64,000 nucleotides of DNA. It comes from Methanomassiliicoccales archaeon (GTDB taxonomy: Archaea; Thermoplasmatota; Thermoplasmata; Methanomassiliicoccales; JACIVX01). A model generated the notes under the pieces. It had not been told where the DNA came from. It searched no databases and saw nothing but the letters and a program-made list of their open reading frames with translations. Numbering within the stretch: position 1 is the stretch's first letter; every line of letters begins with the position of its first letter. The stretch covers positions 1 through 64,000 of the forward strand of contig JAWCLO010000006.1 of NCBI GenBank assembly GCA_038850735.1. The letters run 5' to 3'. The translations under genes and the position numbers were made by a program. Positions 35,409 to 43,977 of this stretch are shown here, one piece after another.

Positions 35409-36182
35409 TCAATCTTTTCTTGAAAGGATGAGTTCAGCCACTTTCTTGCCCGAGAGAAGCATGCCTCCAAATATCGGCCCCATCCTTGGGGCACCCATCA
35501 CAGCATTGCAGGCCATGCCAGCGACGTAGAGATTCGGAAACACCTCTACGGTGTTTTCCACGGTCATTTTTTCCCCCACTTCTGCCCACATGCTCTTCTC
35601 TCCTTCAATTCTTCCTGACGGGGTTCTCAACCTACCGGCCTTTTCCTGCACGATTCTGCATACCTCCGCAGCGTGACCAGTTGCATCGATTACGTATTTT
35701 GACTTCACGCTGACGGGATCGACGTGCAAGCCTGCGATATCTATGGCGCTCCAGTTAATGACCACTCCTGTAATTCTGGAATCTCTGATCATGACGTCTT
35801 CAACAGTGATGCCGTTGAACAGCCTCGCCCCCGCATCGAGCGCTGACGCGATCAGTTTTGCTGAAGACTCGACGGAATCTGCTGTATAGTATCCCCCGCC
35901 CTCATCTCTGAGTCTGACGCCAATTTCCTCGAGGAGCATCTTCGATTCTTCTTGGACAACGATGACTGGAAACAGCATGCCTCCGCCCCACATCCCTCCG
36001 CCTGGAGAAAGGCGCCTCTCAAAGATCACAACCTTCTTCCCTCCCTTGGCAAGGTACCTTGCAGCCGTAAGGGCGGCAGGGCCAGCTCCGGCGATTATAA
36101 CATCGACATCCAAGCTCTTTACGAATTCTTGCGAAAAACGCTCGACGATTTTCCGAGTGATTACGACTTCATCAATGGCCAT
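35409..36182 (-). CDS. thi4: Thi4-type thiazole synthase (sulfide-dependent form)
   Basis: This 257-residue FAD/NAD-binding protein of the Thi4 family makes the thiazole part of thiamine. Dinucleotide-binding G-A-G-P-A-A-L at about 32-38, then S-P-G-G-G-M-W-G-G-G-M-L, and the C-terminal M-G-P-I-F-G-G-M-L-L-S-G-K. Where yeast Thi4 has the sulfur-donating Cys, this protein has His (A-G-L-H-V-D-P, about residue 153), the form that uses free sulfide and works catalytically. The start is the ATG at 36182 (MAIDEVV), matching family starts, with GAAAGGGG seven bases upstream; the ATG at 36206 is an alternative. It ends two bases from convergent lhr and is divergent from an HTH regulator. Confidence 0.93.
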   Translation of the reverse strand: MAIDEVVITRKIVERFSQEFVKSLDVDVIIAGAGPAALTAARYLAKGGKKVVIFERRLSPGGGMWGGGMLFPVIVVQEESKMLLEEIGVRLRDEGGGYYTADSVESSAKLIASALDAGARLFNGITVEDVMIRDSRITGVVINWSAIDIAGLHVDPVSVKSKYVIDATGHAAEVCRIVQEKAGRLRTPSGRIEGEKSMWAEVGEKMTVENTVEVFPNLYVAGMACNAVMGAPRMGPIFGGMLLSGKKVAELILSRKD

Positions 36183-36698
36183 ATGACGACCCCTTTCATG
36201 TTTCATATTTCATTAACAATCGTTTGCATTATAAGCTTATTTACCGTCCGTTAATGACCTAGACTTTCTAAAAATACTTTTGCATAATTTCGCGAGGAGC
36301 CCTCGAAAAGCGGGGCAATAAGTGGGAGAAGATCATCACACTGAAAGTTCCAAAATCGATAATCATTGATTGGAACTTCTCAAGACATGATGATTGGTAT
36401 TCCTTACGACAAATGATATATATGCCGCATAGCAGGTGTCGAGGACCGGGGGATCGCTCGGCGACCGATTCTCCAATGGCACCATGCGATGGCTGGCTTA
36501 GTGTTAAGGAAACATAAGAGCACATTCCAATGGATTCTGGAATCAGTTCAAAATGCTGATCGATTTGACCAAGTTCGTTAAGGACTGCATTACTCCGTTT
36601 TCCTTCAGGCAAACTGACTCATTGTAATCTAAATTACTACGATTGAGCTGAAGGATAAATTATAAATCTTAAATATCGTTAAATTATCAAGGGTCGAT
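36183..36698. other. Divergent intergenic region, thi4 and HTH gene
   Basis: About 515 bases. A thi4 promoter candidate (CTTATAATGC on the minus strand, about 36226-36236) and an HTH promoter candidate (AATTATAAATCTTAAATATC, about 36657-36676) lie at the two ends. The middle shows no gene. The frame at 36268-36612 has no motif. Confidence 0.45.
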
Positions 36699-37073
36699 AT
36701 GAAGATCCCCTGTGAACTGATAGTCTGGTATGTTCTACCCTCGATCCGGAGGGAACTGGCTAGAGAACTTGTCGAGAAGCACGGAATGACTCAAGCTGAT
36801 GTCGCAAGAAGATTTGGAGTGACGGACGCGGCTATTTCGCAGTATCTTAAATCCAAGCGCGGAACTAACAGAGAAATCGAATCAAGCGAACGGTATGAAG
36901 AATTTAAAAAGGAAATTGAGCGAGCCGCGATGAGGATGATCAATGGATCTGACATTGTGACGGAGACCTGCAGGATATGTGAAATGGTGAAAAAGAGTGG
37001 AATGCTGGTCTCCATTTATGAGAGCTACACTGGGGTTAAGGCACCGAAATGCGTGTGTCCTCAGATGGAATGA
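36699..37073 (+). CDS. HTH transcriptional regulator with C-terminal Cys cluster
   Basis: This 124-residue protein has an N-terminal helix-turn-helix (residues 20-55, M-T-Q-A-D-V-A-R-R-F-G-V-T-D-A-A-I-S-Q-Y-L) preceded by the conserved start M-K-I-P-C-E-L. The C-terminal part has Cys91, Cys94, Cys118 and Cys120, a likely iron-sulfur or zinc site, as in COG2522-type archaeal regulators. The HTH resembles that of ThiR thiamine regulators but the ThiN domain is missing. It faces thi4 across 515 bases, so control of thi4 by cofactor or redox state is possible. Its 3' end overlaps the convergent glycosylase gene by 38 bases. Confidence 0.82.
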   Translation: MKIPCELIVWYVLPSIRRELARELVEKHGMTQADVARRFGVTDAAISQYLKSKRGTNREIESSERYEEFKKEIERAAMRMINGSDIVTETCRICEMVKKSGMLVSIYESYTGVKAPKCVCPQME

Positions 37074-37878
37074 TGCCCTCGCCCCTGCTTCTTGCCTCTG
37101 AAATGTAAATGAACTCCTGTGCGTAACCAGCATACTCCCCGAAATACTTTCTACAGAATTTGCTAACTTTCCTATAACTCCCTTCGATGCCATAGTTCTT
37201 CTTCACCGCACGCGCGATTCTCACATCGATGGGAAATGCTTCCAAATGGTCAAGCGAAAAAAGCGCTATGCAATCGGCGACCTTATTGCCGATGCCCTCA
37301 AATCTCATCAATTTTCGGACACACTCTTCATATTCGATCTCCCGTAGCTCGTCGAAATTTAATTCATTGGAAATTACGCGCTCGGCGAAGGCTAGTAAGC
37401 GCTGGTAGCGGAATCCTAAACCACACATTCTGACGTAACCATCATTTCTTATGATCTCTTCGGGTGTAGGAAAGGTGTAGTAACCTTCTGCGATTCTCCT
37501 ACCGCACGTCCTGCATAGATTCTCAATCATTTTCTCAATTCGCGGGATGTTTGCGTAAGTGGCAAGTATGAACGATGCTGAGCATTCCCACGGATCCTGT
37601 CTTATGAGGCGCAACCCGCTATAATCTGATACAAGTTTTGATATGTAATTGTCCTTTGCGATATCCGCGTAGATCGTCTCGATCCTATCATCATGCCTGA
37701 AATATTTGTCTAGCTCCCCCTCCGTTACATTACCGTTTGCTGTGTATGTATCACCTACTTGCTCTAGTCTCACGATCTCAGAGCCGATAACGCCGATCCA
37801 ACTCCTACCCAATTTCTTCCATCGAAAAACTTGCCCGCAGCCTAAAGTATAATCTAAATTGATTGGTCGAACAGTCAT
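37036..37878 (-). CDS. ogg: OGG-type 8-oxoguanine DNA glycosylase/lyase
   Basis: This 280-residue base-excision repair enzyme has an N-terminal OGG domain (T-L-G-C-G-Q-V-F-R-W near residue 12), the R-Q-D-P-W-E-C segment, and the helix-hairpin-helix F-E-G-I-G-N-K-V-A-D-C. The Lys in G-N-K-V is the catalytic lysine and the Asp in A-F-P-I-D-V the catalytic aspartate. The start is the ATG at 37878, sharing one base with the upstream stop (TAATG), so it is coupled to the methyltransferase gene. The frame extends to 37914 but this would overlap more. It excises oxidised guanine, complementing Nfo nearby. Confidence 0.93.
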   Translation of the reverse strand: MTVRPINLDYTLGCGQVFRWKKLGRSWIGVIGSEIVRLEQVGDTYTANGNVTEGELDKYFRHDDRIETIYADIAKDNYISKLVSDYSGLRLIRQDPWECSASFILATYANIPRIEKMIENLCRTCGRRIAEGYYTFPTPEEIIRNDGYVRMCGLGFRYQRLLAFAERVISNELNFDELREIEYEECVRKLMRFEGIGNKVADCIALFSLDHLEAFPIDVRIARAVKKNYGIEGSYRKVSKFCRKYFGEYAGYAQEFIYISEARSRGEGIIPSEDTRISVP

Positions 37879-38705
37879 TAGATCTTCCTTGCGAGAAATA
37901 CCATAATTTCGCAATCCTTCTTAAACGGTGAGAACGCGTAGTCTCCGTACACCTCAACAACATCAAACATGCATCGTCTCAGGAGCTCCATAGTTTCTCT
38001 GTAGGACATGCATCGCATTGTATATGCTGATGTTACACGTCTCAGGTTTCTGTCTTGCCTCGAAATGTCATAGAACAGATGAATCGTGAGCCTCTGACTA
38101 GAAGCATCGTATTCTCTTGATTCAAATCGAGAAATTATTTCGCCACCAGGGATCGTCTTTGTTCCGGTATGATGTACAATACCGTTATTTCTTTCAAATT
38201 TAGGATTCGCGAGAGAAATCGCTAAAAGTCCATCTGCCGTTAGATGTTTCCAGATATTTTTCAGAGCTTTTTCCTGGTCTTCAGTTTCGAGAATATGCAT
38301 GAACGAGTTGTGCGGTATAATGGCAAAATTGAATCGTTCGGGGACATTGAAATCGCAAATGTCGGCTTGCAAAATGTCGATTCTACCCTGAACCTCTTCA
38401 CGAAGGAGCTCGATTTTTGCGCTGCAACGGTCAAGCATAGCAGAACTCTTATCGATGCCAGTGACTTCATAGCCTTTTTCCGCAAGCGGAATGAGGATTC
38501 GGCCTGTTCCACACATGCATACCAGTATCGGGGAGCCTGCTGTTTCTGCCAATTGGATGTAAAAATCGATATCTTCCTTCAGATCTTCAGCCCAGATATC
38601 GTAGTATTTCGCTATGGGCTCGTATTCATCTGCCAATCCAAATCTGGTGTTATCGTTTGTAACCGATTTTCCTGAGGAAATCTCTCCTCTCTTTTTCTTT
38701 TTCAT
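37878..38705 (-). CDS. SAM-dependent methyltransferase, class I
   Basis: This protein of up to 275 residues has the Rossmann SAM site: I-L-V-C-M-C-G-T-G-R-I-L at about residues 60-71, G-I-D-K-S-S-A-M-L at about 83-91, and I-L-Q-A-D-I-C-D-F. The entry motif is Y-E-P-I-A-K-Y-Y-D-I-W. Substrate is unknown. The ATG at 38705 overlaps the upstream adenosine-kinase gene by 56 bases; a TTG at 38636 (before A-D-E-Y-E-P) would avoid this and may be the true start. The glycosylase gene follows with a one-base overlap. Confidence 0.85.
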   Translation of the reverse strand: MKKKKRGEISSGKSVTNDNTRFGLADEYEPIAKYYDIWAEDLKEDIDFYIQLAETAGSPILVCMCGTGRILIPLAEKGYEVTGIDKSSAMLDRCSAKIELLREEVQGRIDILQADICDFNVPERFNFAIIPHNSFMHILETEDQEKALKNIWKHLTADGLLAISLANPKFERNNGIVHHTGTKTIPGGEIISRFESREYDASSQRLTIHLFYDISRQDRNLRRVTSAYTMRCMSYRETMELLRRCMFDVVEVYGDYAFSPFKKDCEIMVFLARKI

Positions 38706-39132
38706 CGTCCTCGACTCCTACGGGAGGCTTTCCATCGATCACCCCGAGTATCCCCCGGCCTCTATCAGATTCTGCTACGACAACCTCAACATCGTTGGCG
38801 GTTGCGCAAAAAATCGAGCACACCTCCTGGACGTCTTTAATGCTCTTCATCACATTGATCGGATAGGCATTGCGCATCACGATAATGAATGAGTGGCCCG
38901 CGCCTATCTTCATGGCGTTTTCACTGGCGCATTTCCTTAGTTCCTCATCGTTTCCATCCACCCGCACCAGCCGATCCTGTGAAGCCTCGCAAAATGCAAC
39001 TCCGAATTTGATCTGCGGGCATGAAGTCACGAGCGCCTCGTACAAATCTTCGGTTGTCTTTATGAAATGCGACTGCCCGACGATGACATTTGCATCGTGA
39101 GGTTTTTCGATAAGAACGGTCTCGATTCGCAT
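38650..39132 (-). CDS. Adenosine-specific kinase
   Basis: This 160-residue archaeal adenosine-specific kinase (DUF355 type) has the family start M-R-I-E-T-V-L-I-E-K-P and the patterns V-I-V-G-Q-S-H-F-I-K-T, F-C-E-A-S-x-D-R-L-V-R, G-A-G-H-S-F and the late G-R-G-I-L-G-V-I-D-G. The enzyme phosphorylates adenosine to AMP in nucleotide salvage. The start is set at the ATG at 39132; the frame is open to 39156 but the family begins here. It is first of a three-gene unit with the methyltransferase and OGG. Confidence 0.9.
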   Translation of the reverse strand: MRIETVLIEKPHDANVIVGQSHFIKTTEDLYEALVTSCPQIKFGVAFCEASQDRLVRVDGNDEELRKCASENAMKIGAGHSFIIVMRNAYPINVMKSIKDVQEVCSIFCATANDVEVVVAESDRGRGILGVIDGKPPVGVEDDEKEKERRDFLRKIGYKR

Positions 39133-39286
39133 AATACCCCAGTATGAAAAAAACATCTACTCGGATAAATATGTTTTCAGGTTTTGGTGCTGGTCTAGCA
39201 GTGGAGTTGTCTATTTGTCATATCTTGCCGCCTCGAGGAAGCGTTAATGGAAGTGTTAATTATTTCCGTCGGCATTTTCTCCAAAT

Positions 39287-40096
39287 GTGTATTATTTTGG
39301 GCCCGCCGGTTATCCTGAGGGAAGCAAAGGGCCAATCGACGCCCTAGGAAAAATACACGATCTTGGCTTGAATGCCCTTGAAGTCCAATTCGTAAGGCAG
39401 GTTATGATATCTGAGGAAAAGGCGAAGTTGATCGGCGAGAAAGCTAAGGAGTTGGGAATTCTGTTAAGCGTGCACGCTCCCTACTATGTGAATTTCAACT
39501 CTGCAAATGAAGAAACCGTTAAAAAGAGCGTAGAATGGGTTTTAAAATCAGCAAGGGCAGCGGTGGCAATGGGTGCATGGATAGTCGTCATCCACGCGGG
39601 TACTTACGCCTCGAAAACACCCGAGGAGGCGACCAACGCGGTGATAAGAGGGATCATGAAGTGCCGGAAAGAGCTCGGCAGAAGTGGAGAGGGGGTAGTT
39701 CTGGGACTGGAGACGATGGGAAGAAAAGGATACTGGGGCACGCTCGATGAGATTTCAGATGTTGTGAAAAAGGTCCCCGGTACTTGCCCCGTGCTCGATT
39801 TCGCACACCTCCATGCGAGGAGCAACGGTGGGCTTAAGTCACAAGAGGATTTTGAAAAAATCATCGAATTTTCAGAAAGAATTTATCCAAGACACCTTCA
39901 CATACATTTTAGCTCCGTCGAATTCACTGATGCTGGAGAGAGAAGGCATTTACCTTTGGAAGCAAAATCCCCGAATTTTGAGCTGCTTGCAGACAGTCTT
40001 AAAAAAAGGTCTTATGATATCACGATCATAAGCGAAACCCCATTGCTCGATCAGGACGCTGTCAAAATGAAGAATATTCTGCTTAAATCGGGATAG
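39287..40096 (+). CDS. nfo: Endonuclease IV family AP endonuclease
   Basis: This 269-residue TIM-barrel protein of the Nfo family cuts DNA at abasic sites during base-excision repair. Metal-ligand positions are visible: S-V-H-A-P-Y at about 61-66, V-I-H-A-G at about 100, G-L-E-T-M near 142, D-F-A-H-L-H near 170, H-I-H-F-S near 205 and I-I-S-E-T near 249. The start is a GTG (Y-Y-F-G-P-A-G), with A+T-rich sequence (GTTAATTATTTCC) 20-35 bases upstream. It is divergent from adenosine kinase and close to the OGG gene, whose product makes its substrate. Confidence 0.92.
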   Translation: MYYFGPAGYPEGSKGPIDALGKIHDLGLNALEVQFVRQVMISEEKAKLIGEKAKELGILLSVHAPYYVNFNSANEETVKKSVEWVLKSARAAVAMGAWIVVIHAGTYASKTPEEATNAVIRGIMKCRKELGRSGEGVVLGLETMGRKGYWGTLDEISDVVKKVPGTCPVLDFAHLHARSNGGLKSQEDFEKIIEFSERIYPRHLHIHFSSVEFTDAGERRHLPLEAKSPNFELLADSLKKRSYDITIISETPLLDQDAVKMKNILLKSG

Positions 40097-40307
40097 CAAG
40101 AGAATTTCGATTGGCGAATCGAACAAATCAGCACAATCTTTACGTGCCAATGACTCTATGGTCATGGGAAGACACGAGAACCAGCGCTCTGCAAATTAAA
40201 GAGATGGACTCTGGAGATAATCTCTGAGATTTTGCTAATTCATGCTTCAAAACATAATTATAGCTAAATATTTTGAAGAAGATTATCAACCGATAGCTGG
40301 TGATTGA

Positions 40308-41348
40308 GTGAAGCCAGACCGCTCCGAAGGGGAAGAACAGATAGAATTCGATTGTCCTGAATGTGGCACGCATATTGTTGGTGAGGTGACAAAGTGCCCG
40401 AAATGTGGTGTCGAATTCGTGATCGAGGAAGTTTTGGAGGTTGAATGTCCCAATTGTGGGGCGGTCGTTTCGGCAGATCTGGAAACATGCCCAAAGTGCA
40501 ATGCGAGACTTCAATCTACGGAAGAGGCTAGTGTTTTGGAGGGTGAAGGTGCCGAAGCGCCCTTGATGGCTGCGAAAGAACGTGAGAACGAGCTGCGTAG
40601 GCAATTTCCTGCGCTCGTTGAGGAGGTCAAGTCGCTTCTTTCAATAGCAAGCGAATTTAACATAGATGCGAGCGTTGCAAAGATCTTTATTGACAAGGCT
40701 GTGAGGGCTGGAAAGCAGAGGAACATAGAATCTGCAGTGGCATTCGTGCGGGAGAGCCTCGAAAAGGCAAGAGAGGCCATTGAGGAAAGAATTCTAACTG
40801 ATATAGAGCGGCTTGAGAGACTCGCAGAAATTACACAGAAAACGGGCTCTGATCCCAAAGAAATTTTCCAGTCGCTGGAGAGCATCAGGGTGAAAAAAGC
40901 TCAGGATGATCTAAGGGGAGCTCTTATGGAGATCAGAATCGGCATGGATACGGCTCGCAGGATCACAGGACGTTACGTCGAAGCTAGTGAGTTATGCGAA
41001 AGTCTTGAGAAGTTGATTAGGGACTCAGAACACCTTTACATCGATGTCAGAGAAGCGAGGAGGCTTCTCAATGAAGCAAAGGACGCTGGAAAGCACGGTG
41101 ACTGGACAATGATGGGCGTTCTCGCAAAGAAGGGAAGAGAAACCATACTGAAACTTCTGCCCGACACGCTCAAAGATGAATTGAAGAAGTGCAAGGAAGT
41201 GCTTTTAGAAGCGAAGGCAGAAGGGAAGGAGGTAACTTCTCTCATAAAGATTCTGAAGGAAGCAGCTGTTGCTTTTAAGAAAAGGAATCTGGAGGAAGCC
41301 CTTGAAAGGCTCATCGAATTTAAGGCGGAGCTGAAGAGAATCTCCTGA
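40308..41348 (+). CDS. Double zinc-ribbon protein with long helical region
   Basis: This 346-residue protein has GTG as start. Two zinc ribbons (C-P-E-C-G with C-P-K-C-G at residues 16-33, C-P-N-C-G with C-P-K-C-N at about 47-64) are followed by about 250 residues of nearly all-helical, charged sequence (repeated A-L-x-x-I/L and A-K-x-A-G-K patterns), likely helical hairpins or coiled coil. No enzyme motif is seen. It is convergent with the DnaA-like gene, ending 32 bases from it, and its ribbons are very like the one in that protein. A TATA-like run at about 40256-40272 precedes it. A scaffold or adaptor role is a guess. Confidence 0.8.
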   Translation: MKPDRSEGEEQIEFDCPECGTHIVGEVTKCPKCGVEFVIEEVLEVECPNCGAVVSADLETCPKCNARLQSTEEASVLEGEGAEAPLMAAKERENELRRQFPALVEEVKSLLSIASEFNIDASVAKIFIDKAVRAGKQRNIESAVAFVRESLEKAREAIEERILTDIERLERLAEITQKTGSDPKEIFQSLESIRVKKAQDDLRGALMEIRIGMDTARRITGRYVEASELCESLEKLIRDSEHLYIDVREARRLLNEAKDAGKHGDWTMMGVLAKKGRETILKLLPDTLKDELKKCKEVLLEAKAEGKEVTSLIKILKEAAVAFKKRNLEEALERLIEFKAELKRIS

Positions 41349-41380
41349 TCTAGAATGAAGTTAGGGGTTGAAATGAAACC

Positions 41381-43516
41381 TCATGAAAGCTTTATCACTT
41401 CCATTTCTCGCTCGAGAATAGATCGGTCCTGAATCCTGAGGCTCTCTTCGCTCACCGAAACGAGGAATATTGACTGGGTCTCTGAAATCTCGTCAACAAC
41501 GCTCCTGATAAACCTGATGACGCCTTCAAATGTTGTGTAGCTTATCAGGTATTGGATATCATCGAGGAGGATGATGCTTTTTTCGTTCGAATGAATGAAT
41601 TCTTCAATTACAAGCATGATTCTCTCCAGCGAAGGCGGGAGAGTTTGGGCTGTTGTTGACTCCCGATCGGTAAGCCAGTAGAGAGTTGCCCTGAGTTCTC
41701 CCATCCTCTCCATGAGGTTTCTAGGATGTCCCCGCGTTATCGCCATCCCACTGTAGCCCTCCTGGAGTTTTGACACGAATGCTCTGTAAGCACCCTCTGG
41801 CCTGGATTCTTCAAGGAGATAGCTGTGGCCCCCTTTTAAATCAAATCTCGTTTGGCTGATGCGCAGCCCAGCAGCCTCGCTGCTTAGAACTTCCCTTGCC
41901 AAGTTAAAATCGATGTTGACATTCATAAGCGATGAGAACGCGACAACTCTGTTGAGGCCTCCATGGAGCTGCCTGATGTTGTTCCTACAAACGTCAGCGA
42001 TGAATTCAAGCACTTCTTTCGGAACCGATAAGCCCTCCTCTCTGATCTTCCTTTCAAGAATCGCAACCCTTGTCTCATATTCAGGCTGCTGTATATCTGC
42101 GATGAGCCCCGATTCGAATCGAGTAATCAGTCTATCTGAAATCGAGGGGATATCCTTCGGAGGCCTGTCGCATGCAAGAACTACCTGCTTCCTATTCTCG
42201 ATGAGCTCGCTGAGTACGTGAAAGAGCTCTTCTTGCATTCTCTCCCTACCGGCAAGGAATTGGACATCATCGATCAGCAGTACGTCCGCGCCCGCATAGT
42301 GCCTTCTGAAGTCATCAATTGCACTCGTTGCAAGAGCCTCAATGAGCTCCCCCTCGAATTTTTCCATCGATGTATAAAGAACAATAAACTTGTTTGACTT
42401 CGAAAGAATCTCATTTGCAATCGCATGAAGCAAATGGGTCTTACCCATTCCTGACCTTCCATAAATGAACAGCGGGTTGTACATGGTGCCGGGGCTATTA
42501 GCTACCCCCCTCGCTGCAGCTTCAGCAAACCTGTTAGAATGACCAACTACAAAGCGAGAGAAGGTGAGCTGAGGGTTTATCGGGCGTCCATATCGGGGCT
42601 TTTGAATGACAGTCTCGCCGCATTTCAAACAGAGCCCATCGCGATCGAGAGGTTCTCCGCATCTTGGGCATCTTGCTGTGCTAGCTGCACCTGATGACTT
42701 CATTTTGTGATATTGAATGATGAGATCGTATACTCTATCGATCCTCTCATTTTGTTTTTTCCTCTCAACGTCAAGACGAATTTGTCTCTCGGCTAATTTC
42801 TCCTTTTCAGAAGTTTCCAAGCGTTTAACGAGGAATTCAAACTCCATTTCTGCATCAGCGACCCTATCAGGATCTTTCGCTTTCTTAGAAATCGATCGTA
42901 ATTCCCTCTCTATTCCTTCACCCTTTACAACCCTCAAACGCTCAAGTAACGCTCTTGCCCTATCGATATTCTTTTCGTAATGATCGATAACTAGCGTCGC
43001 TTTCTCAGGGTCGCTCAGATAAATGTCAAGAACGCGAGAGACATCGTAGCCTTCTTGTGCCCACGTTTTAATTTTTCTTGCCGCTATGCTATCGTCATTT
43101 GCCAGAACACCAAGGTCGATGCTCATCAACGGTGATCGGGATTTCCACTTCATTATGAGACTCTCGTACGCAATTCGAGCTCCTGAAGCCTTCTGCTCAA
43201 CCAATGCTGGGTCAACGTCTGCATGTATAATTAGCGTGGCAGTTGGGGATTCTGAGTCTTCCAAAATGAAATCGAAAGCCCTCGCTCCGGAATAACTCTC
43301 CGTGGTGATAATTCGATCCTTCTCGATGATGAATCTGTAGAAGGCGCCGATTGGAAGACCTTTGTTTGTGAGTATTGTACCATGAGAAGCAATACGGTCA
43401 TCTTCATATAAAACTTCAATGTATCCAGATACGCATCTCGCTTTACAGATTTCTATAATATCTGCTAAGACGCCATATCCACCCTTTCTTTCTTCGATGA
43501 TGTGTCCTTCAGGCAT
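41381..43516 (-). CDS. DnaA-like AAA+ ATPase with N-terminal archaeal domain, zinc ribbon and DUF835-like C-terminus
   Basis: This 711-residue protein has several parts. Residues 1-110: a beta-rich domain resembling DUF2226 (S-G-Y-I-E-V, G-L-P-I-G-A). Residues 125-275: helical and coiled coil. Residues 283-302: zinc ribbon C-P-R-C-G/C-L-K-C-G. Residues 312-545: a DnaA ATPase domain with N-P-L-F-I-Y-G-R-S-G-M-G-K-T-H-L-L-H-A-I (Walker A), V-L-L-I-D-D-V-Q-F-L-A-G (Walker B), A-C-D-R-P-P-K-D-I (sensor 1), R-L-I-T-R-F-E-S-G-L (Arg finger) and N-I-R-Q-L-H-G-G-L-N-R-V. Residues 564-711: DUF835-like. DnaA domain IV, which binds DnaA boxes, is absent. The ATG at 43516 is about 25 bases from TATAAT at 43537-43542, hence leaderless. 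Confidence 0.85.
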   Translation of the reverse strand: MPEGHIIEERKGGYGVLADIIEICKARCVSGYIEVLYEDDRIASHGTILTNKGLPIGAFYRFIIEKDRIITTESYSGARAFDFILEDSESPTATLIIHADVDPALVEQKASGARIAYESLIMKWKSRSPLMSIDLGVLANDDSIAARKIKTWAQEGYDVSRVLDIYLSDPEKATLVIDHYEKNIDRARALLERLRVVKGEGIERELRSISKKAKDPDRVADAEMEFEFLVKRLETSEKEKLAERQIRLDVERKKQNERIDRVYDLIIQYHKMKSSGAASTARCPRCGEPLDRDGLCLKCGETVIQKPRYGRPINPQLTFSRFVVGHSNRFAEAAARGVANSPGTMYNPLFIYGRSGMGKTHLLHAIANEILSKSNKFIVLYTSMEKFEGELIEALATSAIDDFRRHYAGADVLLIDDVQFLAGRERMQEELFHVLSELIENRKQVVLACDRPPKDIPSISDRLITRFESGLIADIQQPEYETRVAILERKIREEGLSVPKEVLEFIADVCRNNIRQLHGGLNRVVAFSSLMNVNIDFNLAREVLSSEAAGLRISQTRFDLKGGHSYLLEESRPEGAYRAFVSKLQEGYSGMAITRGHPRNLMERMGELRATLYWLTDRESTTAQTLPPSLERIMLVIEEFIHSNEKSIILLDDIQYLISYTTFEGVIRFIRSVVDEISETQSIFLVSVSEESLRIQDRSILEREMEVIKLS

Positions 43517-43977
43517 CCCATCTCTTTTTATCAATTATACCGATTACATTATCATGATTTTCCGTTAAATCCTTTCTGTAGCCAATATTTAATCTTTCGT
43601 GGAGAACTTCACATAAATTGACCGCTATCGATTATGGCAATATAGGAGCGGGCGATCGTGCCCTCCTCCCCCAACAACTTCTTCTATGCATTCTTTCGCT
43701 ATTTCTATGTTGATATAAATTCGCATGCCCACACATGCATGCGAAACCTTGAAAAGACTTTTCAGGCGGGAGCAATCCCAACTCTCTAGTATGTGGCTTT
43801 ATGGCCTTGAGGAATCGACAACAAACTAGTTTGATCCTGCTATCCGACCCCTTCGGCGAGGGAAGAATTCAGATTTTCAGCATCAAATATCTGGAGTCCA
43901 TGACATCAGCCTTTCTTCACGCTTTTGATTTGTAAGAAAATTTTAAATCAGCGTGAAGATTTGTGTGGCCGAGTGAT
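43517..43977. other. Intergenic region, DnaA-like gene and tRNA promoters
   Basis: About 460 bases. It holds the TATA box of the DnaA-like gene on the minus strand and, at 43939-43949, a TTTTAAATC element suited to the tRNA promoter. Nothing else recognisable is seen. Confidence 0.45.
43537..43542 (-). promoter_or_regulatory. TATA box of the DnaA-like gene
   Basis: The minus strand reads GGTATAATTG here. Transcription about 25 bases on would begin at or next to the ATG at 43516. This supports that start over the in-frame TTG at 43534. Confidence 0.5.
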
